This document shows, piece by piece, positions 51,494 to 59,372 of a stretch of DNA of 64,000 nucleotides (the first letter of the stretch is position 1; each line of letters begins with the position of its first letter). The notes beneath the pieces were generated by a model that was given only the letters and a program-made list of their open reading frames with translations, made no database searches and was not told the origin of the DNA. The stretch spans positions 124,001 through 188,000 of the forward strand of contig NZ_CP022527.1 of NCBI RefSeq assembly GCF_002237445.1, written 5' to 3'. The position numbers and the translations under genes were made by a program. Source of the stretch: Neisseria sp. KEM232. GTDB taxonomy: Bacteria; Pseudomonadota; Gammaproteobacteria; Burkholderiales; Neisseriaceae.

Positions 51494-53115
51494 TTTTCAA
51501 CACACAGCCGCCCGAATGCGGCTGCCCGACGACTTTGCCCGCCTAAACATCGACGGCCGCGTTTCAACACACAGCCGCCCGAAGGCGGCTGCACAAAAGC
51601 GTCTACGGCCTCTACAAATCGGCCGAAGTTTCAACACTCAGCCGCCCGAAGGCGGCTGCGACGGCAGACCGATATTGGTTGCCGCGTACTACGGTTTCAA
51701 CACTCAGCCGCCCGAAGGCGGCTGCCGTCTGCATCGACGGCGTAGCCGCCGAGATGTGCGGTTTCAACACTCAGCCGCCCGAAGGCGGCTGCAACCGTCT
51801 GCCGCAGCACGCAAGCCCGTTGCGGTGTTTCAACACTCAGCCGCCCGAAGGCGGCTGCATCTCGTCAGATGCCCCGAGATTGTCCGGACCGATGTTTCAA
51901 CACTCAGCAGCCCGAAGGCGGCTGCGGTTTTGAGCCACAGGGTGCGGTTGGCCAGCGCCTGTTTCAACACTCAGCCGCCCGAAGGCGGCTGCAAAAAACC
52001 GTTTTGCACTTGGGCGGCGTGGGGCAGTTTCAACACTCAGCCGCCCGAAGGCGGCTGCGCTAACGCCGTACCGTCCCAATCAGACGGCTGATGTTTCAAC
52101 ACTCAGCCGCCCGAAGGCGGCTGCTACCGCCAATTCGTGGCCGACAACGCCGCCGCGATGTTTCAACACTCAGCCGCCCGAAGGCGGCTGCGACGGTGGA
52201 CGGACACGCCGCCGGCGAAGGGGACGTTTCAACACTCAGCCGCCCGAAGGCGGCTGCAAAAACTGCGAGGCCAACGTCCTCAACAACAACGTTTCAACAC
52301 TCAGCCGCCCGAAGGCGGCTGCGCCGAGCAGCCAACGCCCTTTGTCTGTCCACGGTTTCAACACTCAGCCGCCCGAAGGCGGCTGCGTACTGGCCGACGG
52401 CAACACCGCACCGTACACCTTTGTTTCAACACTCAGCCGCCCGAAGGCGGCTGCGGATTGTAACGTCAAACTGAAGCGGGCTTCGGATGTTTCAACACTC
52501 AGCCGCCCGAAGGCGGCTGCGCATGGCGGATGCCGACGTGTTCAACACCTGCCTGTTTCAACACTCAGCCGCCCGAAGGCGGCTGCTGTACTTGGTCGTC
52601 TGGCCGCCCTCTTCAAATTTGTTTCAACACTCAGCCGCCCGAAGGCGGCTGCCAGGTTTCGGTTTATCGCACCCCCGATGAAAATAGTTTCAACACTCAG
52701 CCGCCCGAAGGCGGCTGCGAAGGCTCGGTCTTGATAGTTGACGAAGCATCTGTTTCAACACTCAGCCGCCCGAAGGCGGCTGCCGCCTCAAAAGCCGTAT
52801 CGGGTGTGATTTCGTTGTTGTTTCAACACTCAGCCGCCCGAAGGCGGCTGCGCCCGTCAGCTGCATGGCCGCCGAAGTGACATTGTTTCAACACTCAGCC
52901 GCCCGAAGGCGGCTGCGTCTTAATGTGCTTGGTCGAACTGTGATAAAGGTCGTTTCAACACTCAGCCGCCCGAAGGCGGCTGCCGTCCCCGAACGCGAGC
53001 GGCAGGCCGTACCGTCGGTTTCAACACTCAGCCGCCCGAAGGCGGCTGCCGCGTAGCCCTAAGGGGCGTGGCGAACGAGATGGGTTTCAACACTCAGCCG
53101 CCCGAAGGCGGCTGC
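51494..53115 (-). CRISPR. Type I-C CRISPR array, 25 repeats and 24 spacers
   Basis: A 32-bp repeat recurs every 64-68 bp from 51494 to 53084, giving spacers of 32-36 bp. In the crRNA sense (minus strand) the repeat ends AGTGTTGAAAC, and the preceding part forms an 8-bp stem (CAGCCGCC/GGCGGCTG) closed by a TTCG loop. The 11-base tail equals the 5' handle length made by Cas5 in type I-C. The repeats at 51494 (three changes) and 51561 (one change) are degenerate, and the one at 51894 has one change, so the old end is on the left and the leader is at 53116 next to cas2. Spacers are all different by eye. Confidence 0.98.
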
Positions 53116-53304
53116 TGCCTTTTGCGGAACGCCCGCCGATTCAGGCTTTGAGGCCTGTTATTCGCCAACGTCGCCGCAAAAGTGCAGTGGGGGCGAGTAT
53201 AGCACAGCCTTTATGCGCACCCGCCCGATAATTTCCTGATTGTTAAAGAACTGTCCCTTATCGCCAACCTGCCCGCGTTTCGGTGCGAACCGCAGGTTGG
53301 CGAT
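53116..53304 (-). promoter_or_regulatory. CRISPR leader with inverted repeat
   Basis: The 189 bp between cas2 and the first repeat form the leader. A -10-like TATACT is on the minus strand at 53196-53201. A perfect 13-bp inverted repeat (ATCGCCAACCTGC, 53260-53272 with 53292-53304) starts right after the cas2 stop codon; it is not followed by a T-run. An A/T-rich block (53228-53250) separates the two. Confidence 0.7.
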
Positions 53305-53598
53305 TCACACCACCAGCGTGTCCTGAAACACGTCAAGCGCCGGTTTGGCGCCGTGGTGTTCGACTTTGCGCCGCCAGCGGCTGCCGAGATGGTAGAAACG
53401 CAGGCTGTCGGTTTCGGGGTTGTAGGTGTCCAGCAGCTTGGCTTTCAGTTTCACCCATTGGTCGGGCGCGATGTCGCATTCGAACACGGAATACTGCACG
53501 CGCGTGCCGTAGTCCAGGCAGTGTTTGGCGATGCGGTTGAGCCGCGCGGCGCCGGCGGGGTCTTGCAGGGAAATGTCGTAGGTAATCAGCATCAGCAT
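53305..53598 (-). CDS. cas2: CRISPR-associated endonuclease Cas2
   Basis: A 97-residue Cas2, the structural partner of Cas1 in spacer integration. It has the usual ferredoxin-like fold start MLMLITYDISLQD with the conserved Asp in the first strand, and RVQYSVFECDIAPDQW in the middle. Last gene of the cas operon, 190 bp before the array. A tandem of simDUS/kingDUS and AG-DUS (53607-53634) separates it from cas1. Confidence 0.96.
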   Translation of the reverse strand: MLMLITYDISLQDPAGAARLNRIAKHCLDYGTRVQYSVFECDIAPDQWVKLKAKLLDTYNPETDSLRFYHLGSRWRRKVEHHGAKPALDVFQDTLVV

Positions 53599-53640
53599 GG
53601 CGGTTCTTTCAGGCTGCCTGAAGGCCGTCTGAAAACGGGT

Positions 53641-54654
53641 TCAGCGCATTAAAAACGGCGGATATTCGGCCAGATCGCCGCGCAGGTGGCGGGCGAGCAG
53701 CATGGCTTGGATGTGCGGCAGCAGGCCGATTTCCACTTCTTCCTGCAAAAACGGGTGGACGATTTTTTCCTGTTTTTTGCTTTGCAGACTGTGAAACAGC
53801 CGTTTGCGCGCGTCGTCTTTCAGGCTGACGGCACCGCTGCTTTCGCACACGAAGTCGTCTGTTTTGAGCTGGCCGCGGTTAATCAGGCTGAGAGCAAGAC
53901 GGTCTGCCCACCAGGCGCGGAATTCTTCCAGTATGTCTTGGGCGAGGCTGTCGCGGCCGGGGCGGTCGGCGTGGAGAAAGCCCGCCTGCGGATCAAGCCC
54001 GACGCCTTGCAGTGCACCGCTGATTTCTTTGCCGATAACGCTGTACAGCAGCGACAGCAGGGCGTTGACGGCATCGCGCGGCGGGCGGCGGTTGCGACCG
54101 TTGAAAGCAAAGCCGCTGCCCTCGCGGATCAGGCTGCCAAACACGGCAAAATAACGCGCGGCGGCGTCGCCTTCGATGCCGCGCACCCAATCGAGCGAGT
54201 CGGCGCGTTTAAGCTGACGCAGGCTGCTGTTGAGCGCGGCAACGGCATCCTGAATATCTTCGCTGCCGCCGTGGTTGCGCAAACGGCGTTGCAGCACGCG
54301 CTTGGAAGCCTGGATTTTGGCGGCAACAATATTGCGGGCAACGAGAACGGGATTACGCTCGGATTGGCGGTACTGCTCGCGCCGCAGCAGGATGTTGCCG
54401 CTCTGCCGCCCCTGCAAACGCCCAAGATAGCGGCCGTTTTCGGTGAAAAAGGCGAGATTGACGCCGTTTTCGCCGCAAAAGCCCATCAGAAACGGCGACA
54501 CCAGCACGTTGCCGAAGCAGAAAATATGGCCGATGGCGTGCACCGGCAGTTGCGCGACTTTTTTGCGCTCGCGCTCGACCACCAGCGTTTCACGCTCTTT
54601 GTGCAGATAGCTGCCCTGGCCGGTGATGTAAAGCGTGTTTTGCAGCTTGCGCAT
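53641..54654 (-). CDS. cas1: CRISPR-associated endonuclease Cas1, type I-C
   Basis: A 337-residue integrase that inserts new spacers. N-terminal beta domain (to about 85), then a helical catalytic domain with the metal ligands Glu in VRGIEGDAAARYF, His in AGFLHADRPGRDSLAQDI and Asp in the following helix (QDILEEFR). All catalytic parts are intact, so acquisition should be possible. ATG at 54654. The 344-bp gap before cas4 is unusually long for a cas operon. Confidence 0.96.
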   Translation of the reverse strand: MRKLQNTLYITGQGSYLHKERETLVVERERKKVAQLPVHAIGHIFCFGNVLVSPFLMGFCGENGVNLAFFTENGRYLGRLQGRQSGNILLRREQYRQSERNPVLVARNIVAAKIQASKRVLQRRLRNHGGSEDIQDAVAALNSSLRQLKRADSLDWVRGIEGDAAARYFAVFGSLIREGSGFAFNGRNRRPPRDAVNALLSLLYSVIGKEISGALQGVGLDPQAGFLHADRPGRDSLAQDILEEFRAWWADRLALSLINRGQLKTDDFVCESSGAVSLKDDARKRLFHSLQSKKQEKIVHPFLQEEVEIGLLPHIQAMLLARHLRGDLAEYPPFLMR

Positions 54655-54998
54655 GGCGGATGCTCGCTTGACGGCGGCAGGCCGTCTGAAAGGAAAGGGG
54701 ATGGGGACGGTTTTTGCAGGGCGGAAACGGATGGGCAGCCTGCAAGCACGTTTGCGCCGTATCGGGTTTTCAGACGGCCTTTTGCCTTCTTTTCAGGCTG
54801 CTTTTCGGTGTGGCGCCGTTTTTCCGCTGCACAGTTCAGGCCGTCTGAACGGTTTGGCTTGTGCGGCAGCTTGAAAGCGAACTTGCGCCGTATCAGGCTT
54901 TCAGGCTGCCTTTCTCTGGTTCTATTAGGGCAGCCTGAAAGTTAAGGCCGTCTGAATAGTTGAACTATGCGGCAGCCTGAAAATATTTGGAACAGCTT
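54655..54998. repeat. DUS-filled gap between cas4 and cas1
   Basis: The 344-bp gap contains at least four AG-DUS and several kingDUS or simDUS copies in both orientations and no gene. Two partial duplications are visible (GCGCCGTATCRGGYTTTCAG near 54754 and 54886). It splits an otherwise compact operon into cas3-5-8-7-4 and cas1-2. Confidence 0.7.
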
Positions 54999-55673
54999 TC
55001 AGGCTGTTTCCGAATCCGCATCGTCTGCCGCTTCGTCGTCTGCGGTGTCGAACAGGGCGGCAGCGTAGCGGCGGGAACGGTCGCGGGACAGCAGCTTGGG
55101 CTGGCAGATTTCTGCCAGCGAACACGCCTTGCAGCGTTTGCCGTATTCGGGCGGCGGCGTTTTACCGCCGGCGAGCAGTTCACGCACGGCGGCGACGGTT
55201 TGCAGGGTTTGTTCGCGCAGGCCGTCTGAAAACACCACCGGCACGCGGTGGCGGGTTTGCCCGTACCACAGCGCGCCTTCGGCGACCGTCTGCCCGCTCA
55301 TTTCTTCCAGGCATAAAGCCTGCGCGCAAAGCTGGATTTCGTCGCAAACATCCGGCTTGGGGCGGCCGCGCTTGTATTCAACAGGTTTCAGGCTGCCCGA
55401 ACGCAAATCGCGCTCGACCATATCCAATACGCCGTGAATGCCCAGCCGCTCCGCCGCCACATGCACGCTGCGCTCAAAACGCACGCCCTTTCGGGTTTCC
55501 GGCTCGCCAGAATCGACGCGCTCATGCAACACCCTGCCCTGCGCAGTGAGAAAATTCTCCGCCCACGCCTGCTCGTTGTGAATCAGCGCACATTGGCGCG
55601 GGCAGAAGGCATAGTGTTGCAGAGCGGACAGGGGGATGGTGCGCTCGTCTGCTGTGGCGGTGGCAGGCTGCAT
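54999..55673 (-). CDS. cas4: CRISPR-associated exonuclease Cas4
   Basis: A 224-residue RecB-like nuclease that trims prespacers and helps choose the PAM side. Cluster-binding Cys are in HYAFCPRQCALIH near the N-terminus and CKACSLAEICQ near the C-terminus. Nuclease motifs include GVLDMVERD and VEYKRGRPK. ATG at 55673 follows the cas7 stop with one base between; a TTG at 55688 inside cas7 is the alternative. An internal DUS is read as FSDGLREQ. Confidence 0.94.
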   Translation of the reverse strand: MQPATATADERTIPLSALQHYAFCPRQCALIHNEQAWAENFLTAQGRVLHERVDSGEPETRKGVRFERSVHVAAERLGIHGVLDMVERDLRSGSLKPVEYKRGRPKPDVCDEIQLCAQALCLEEMSGQTVAEGALWYGQTRHRVPVVFSDGLREQTLQTVAAVRELLAGGKTPPPEYGKRCKACSLAEICQPKLLSRDRSRRYAAALFDTADDEAADDADSETA

Positions 55674-55674
55674 A

Positions 55675-56544
55675 TCAGAAGCCGTCAATTTCTTGGGCTT
55701 GGAGACCGTTGAGGTTATTCAAAACATAGCTGCCGTCGGCATTGACTTTCAGGCTGCCATGCACTTTGGCGGAGGAATATTGTCCTGATTTGCAGCCGTG
55801 TTCCCACCAGATGAGTTTCAGAACCTGCATGCTGCCTTCGGGGCGGGCGGATGAGGCGTCGCCTTCAAACAGCTTGGGCAGCACGGCTTTGATTTTTTCC
55901 GCATCGGCATCGGAGAAGCCGGTACGCTCGGCAAGCTGGGGGGACATTGCGCCGTAGGCAACGTAGATGCCGCTGTCCACGCGGTGCTTCATGCCCATGG
56001 TGTCAGGGCTTTTCTTAACATCACTGTCGCCATCGCCATTCACGCTTTTGGTAATTTGTGTGCTGGTAATGTTGATCGGCTCAATACTAAACGCAGAGTG
56101 AAGAGTAACAGGACCGCGAACTGCAATAGACACACCGTCTTCATCTTTGCCACTAAACGCAAAAACTTGACCAAAACTACGAACATCTACCCAGTGTTTA
56201 CAGGCTTCTTTTGCAATGATGTCTTTTTTCAGATCTGATCCTTTTTGGTTTTTTTTCCCTGTCTCTTCGGTAGAGTTTTCTGTTTTCAATTGTTTGACGA
56301 AATGATCATAACGGTTTTTCAAGCTAACCATTCCGTCATCTTTTCTTTCATTTGCCTGCACGAAAATGCTCTCGCCCGCATCTTGCAGACGGTCGCGGAT
56401 TTTGCGTTTCAGGCAAACATCGGTCATTTCGCCGAAACCGGCAAAGTCGGCACGCGGACGGTTACCGTTGAGCGGGTCGCCGTTGGGGTTGGCGTTTTGC
56501 ACTTTGATAATCAGGGCAAAGTCGATTTTTTTGCTTAAAGACAT
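55675..56544 (-). CDS. cas7: Cascade backbone protein Cas7 (Csd2), type I-C
   Basis: A 289-residue RAMP protein that lines the crRNA in the interference complex. It begins MSLSKKIDFALIIKVQNANPN, then GDPLNGNRPR, the canonical Csd2 start. GMKHRVDSGIYVAYGAMSP and LIWWEHGCKSGQYSSAK are conserved. The stretch from about 56000 to 56350 is richer in A/T than cas4/cas1. It lies 28 bp after cas8 and just before cas4. Confidence 0.96.
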   Translation of the reverse strand: MSLSKKIDFALIIKVQNANPNGDPLNGNRPRADFAGFGEMTDVCLKRKIRDRLQDAGESIFVQANERKDDGMVSLKNRYDHFVKQLKTENSTEETGKKNQKGSDLKKDIIAKEACKHWVDVRSFGQVFAFSGKDEDGVSIAVRGPVTLHSAFSIEPINITSTQITKSVNGDGDSDVKKSPDTMGMKHRVDSGIYVAYGAMSPQLAERTGFSDADAEKIKAVLPKLFEGDASSARPEGSMQVLKLIWWEHGCKSGQYSSAKVHGSLKVNADGSYVLNNLNGLQAQEIDGF

Positions 56545-56572
56545 GTCATTTTCTCCAAAGGTTTAAAAAGGA

Positions 56573-58624
56573 TTAGTTACTTTCTGCTTGATCATCTTGC
56601 ATATCTGATTGTACTTGGGCATTGACTTTATTGCGGTAAGCCATTTTTTGGCTGTGATAACCCAATAAAAATTCACCATCCAATTTGGTATCTAACGAAC
56701 AGCCGGTTTGATCTCTTAATTCGTTTAACGCAGACATGATTTCATCAATTTCTTTTTCACGATTGCGTAAAAAACCCATATAACGGTTATTGCGTAAACG
56801 GTCTTTATAAGATTTGACAAGGTTTGTCTCAATTTGCAACCAAGTGCTGAGCGGATGTACTGCAAAACGCTGCATATAACGCTCGGCAGTAGTGGCACGT
56901 TCTTCATCAGCAATTCTCAATGCTGTGCTTTCCAATTTTTCTGCAACAGCCAACAACCTGCCAAACAAATAATCGCGTGAACGGTTTTCAAGATCTAAGT
57001 CCATAGAATAAATCCTCTTTTGTGATGAATCATGATGGCGGGCGCGCCAACCTTTATAAAGCGCGCAGGCGACGCCGATATTGCGCTGCCATTCCCAATG
57101 TTCGCAGCCGCTGGGATTGCAGGCAGCCTGAAAGCTTTTCTGCACCAGATCATAGGGTAGCGGCACGCTGCTGCCACCCGCAATCACGGGCAGCAGGCGG
57201 GCATAGAGTTGTTTTTTCAGGGTATCGCTGCCGCGTTTGCCATACACGGTTTCATAAACGGCATAGGGCGAAGGCGGCAGAATCGGCCAGACGGTCTGCT
57301 TTTTATTGATGCTGTGCCGTTGGTACCAAGCGGTATCGTCCACCCACGCATCCAGATTGGCGAAATAATCATCAGGCAGGAATTCCTGGTAATAGGTCAG
57401 CGCCATGCGGCCGGGCGTGGCGGAATCGAGCATCAGCAGGGAAATTTGCTCATGCTTTTCCAAATCCGCCCGATAACCGCGCATTTTCCGTTTGATGATT
57501 TCTGCGGCGGCTTTCCCGATATTGTCCGACCAGTCGATACCGCCCTCTTGGTTTTCAGGCTGCTTTTTGGCTTCGGTTTTGCCGATACTGCTGCCCAAGT
57601 TATCCAAATCCAGTTCAACAAAGGTGTCTTGCAGCGGCGAGGGAATACGCTTGCCGCTGATTGCCCAAGCGACAGTTACTTGATCGCCGAATTTAAATCC
57701 CTGACGTTTAATTAACCATTTCAGCACATTGAATGCTTTTTGAGAAACATCTCTTCCCAAAATAACAGCTTGTTTGTCTGTTAGAAAACGACCAAGAAAA
57801 GTCAAACCTCCCGTATCATTGGCAGATATTAATTTGGCATTTCCTTGAATCTTAGGGTATGCCGCTACCGGAAACTCCTGCTCTCCCGTTATGTAGCACA
57901 AATCTTTCTGGGTGCTATCTTGTTCGCTCATACTCTCTTGGTATCTAATCCAGTCTGCTTGGACGCTGTTTTTACTCCATAATTCTGCATGTGGATCACC
58001 CGGTATTTCTACTGCCCACACAATCGTAAAGCCAAACGGGTCATCTTTTTTCGACAACAAAATATCTTCTTCAATCGTGAAAACTTGATGGCTTAATAAA
58101 TCCTTAATCAAAGAGCCTTTTCGTATATATTGCAAAACAGCCTGTATTTCTTTCAACCCACTAAAATCAGCCCAATCGGATAATTGCTTTTCGTAACATT
58201 CAAAACTATTTCTGAATTTTTCTTTTTCCGAATCTGCAAATTTTCTTCTGCCGTCATCGTTATCAGATAAAAAAGCCTTCCATTTTTCTCCTCCTTTTTG
58301 CGGTGCTTTTTTTTCAGCTACTTTTGAAAGATATTCAATCGTTAGATACTGCTCCGCAGTTTTAGCAATATATTGCAAGTTATCATGCAAGGCATACGGC
58401 GCAATCGTCGAACCAGATCGTTTTGATGATTTTTCTGTTACCTGAATAGGAACTTGTTTCTTGCCATCGAAGCGTTCTGCACAAACCAATTCGCCTTTAT
58501 CATTTAGCACTACTTTTAAATGCGCAGCTTTAGGCATATGGAAAGGCAAAGCCAAGTCTTCATCGTCTAAATTCTGTTTTTGTGCGTACTCATAAGTTTG
58601 ATACAACTTGCTCATCCAGCTCAT
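56573..58624 (-). CDS. cas8c: Cascade large subunit Cas8c (Csd1), type I-C
   Basis: A 683-residue Csd1 protein that recognises the PAM and recruits Cas3. It contains CYITGEQEFPVAAYPKIQGN, then AKLISANDTGGLTFLGRF, and later LMLDSATPGRMALTYYQEF, all typical. In I-C the small subunit is translated from an internal start within this gene. Internal in-frame Met codons occur in the last third, but no specific site is claimed. The 5' third (57.7-58.6 kb) is strikingly A/T-rich. Its ATG overlaps the cas5 stop (ATGA). Confidence 0.96.
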   Translation of the reverse strand: MSWMSKLYQTYEYAQKQNLDDEDLALPFHMPKAAHLKVVLNDKGELVCAERFDGKKQVPIQVTEKSSKRSGSTIAPYALHDNLQYIAKTAEQYLTIEYLSKVAEKKAPQKGGEKWKAFLSDNDDGRRKFADSEKEKFRNSFECYEKQLSDWADFSGLKEIQAVLQYIRKGSLIKDLLSHQVFTIEEDILLSKKDDPFGFTIVWAVEIPGDPHAELWSKNSVQADWIRYQESMSEQDSTQKDLCYITGEQEFPVAAYPKIQGNAKLISANDTGGLTFLGRFLTDKQAVILGRDVSQKAFNVLKWLIKRQGFKFGDQVTVAWAISGKRIPSPLQDTFVELDLDNLGSSIGKTEAKKQPENQEGGIDWSDNIGKAAAEIIKRKMRGYRADLEKHEQISLLMLDSATPGRMALTYYQEFLPDDYFANLDAWVDDTAWYQRHSINKKQTVWPILPPSPYAVYETVYGKRGSDTLKKQLYARLLPVIAGGSSVPLPYDLVQKSFQAACNPSGCEHWEWQRNIGVACALYKGWRARHHDSSQKRIYSMDLDLENRSRDYLFGRLLAVAEKLESTALRIADEERATTAERYMQRFAVHPLSTWLQIETNLVKSYKDRLRNNRYMGFLRNREKEIDEIMSALNELRDQTGCSLDTKLDGEFLLGYHSQKMAYRNKVNAQVQSDMQDDQAESN

Positions 58625-59355
58625 AAGCCCAACTCCTGCGCTTCGTTTTCCACCGCTTTCAGATTCTCGCCGCGCTTAAACGGCTTTTCAGGCTGCATTT
58701 TGCGGATAAAACGGCTTTTCAGACGGCCTGTTGTGTCGTTAACGCTGGGAAATTCAATTACGCCGTATTCCATTTTAGCCTGCCAAAAACGACCGACCAG
58801 CTCGGGTTTGCCGGTTTCTTCGGGATAGCCGAAGCTGTGGAACATCAAACCGAAATCCAGATTGTCGATGCCGTCGTAAAAACCTTCGCCGCTGCGAAAC
58901 TCGCACGGCTCAACATAGCCTTGGCAGTCGCGCGTACCCAGGAAAATATCCTGCCGCCCGCCGCGTTCCAGCATTCGGCGGGCGATGGCGATGTGCTTGC
59001 CGGCAATACGATCTGGCGCCAGCTCTTCCCAGTTTTCGTTCCAAGTGAAATGCGCTTCAACCTGGTATTCCACATCTTGCAAAAAGGTGTAGATAGCCAA
59101 TGTATGATGATTTCCCTTCAGAGATTCCCATTGCCTAGGTTTGGTGGACTTGCTTTGCGTGCGTATCGGCTTCACCACACGGATGCGGTCTATATGCCAG
59201 ATCAAGGTTGGCTTCCAATATATGCTTTTCAGTATGCCTTTTATCGCTTCATAGGTTGGCACTTGATAGCTGAATTTTTCGCCGCCGATTTTGGTAACGG
59301 GGTCGGTAAACAATGCCTGCCGCCCCCAAACGCGAAAACTGATTTTATTGTCCAT
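58621..59355 (-). CDS. cas5c: CRISPR RNA endonuclease Cas5c (Cas5d)
   Basis: A 244-residue RAMP protein that in type I-C replaces Cas6 by cutting the repeat hairpin and then stays on the 5' handle. It begins MDNKISFRVWGRQALFTDPV and has FSYQVPTYEAIKGILKSIYW, containing the Tyr/Lys region implicated in cleavage. No cas6 exists in this locus, in line with that role. The gene is 17 bp after cas3 and overlaps cas8c by four bases. A DUS is read as TTGRLKSRF. Confidence 0.96.
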   Translation of the reverse strand: MDNKISFRVWGRQALFTDPVTKIGGEKFSYQVPTYEAIKGILKSIYWKPTLIWHIDRIRVVKPIRTQSKSTKPRQWESLKGNHHTLAIYTFLQDVEYQVEAHFTWNENWEELAPDRIAGKHIAIARRMLERGGRQDIFLGTRDCQGYVEPCEFRSGEGFYDGIDNLDFGLMFHSFGYPEETGKPELVGRFWQAKMEYGVIEFPSVNDTTGRLKSRFIRKMQPEKPFKRGENLKAVENEAQELGL

Positions 59356-59372
59356 ATCGCTCCTTATGATTG

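Noticed and set aside
51446..53056. Several open frames with repeated FNTQPPEGGC or FQHSAARRRL units
   Set aside because: These are translations of the CRISPR repeats, not proteins.
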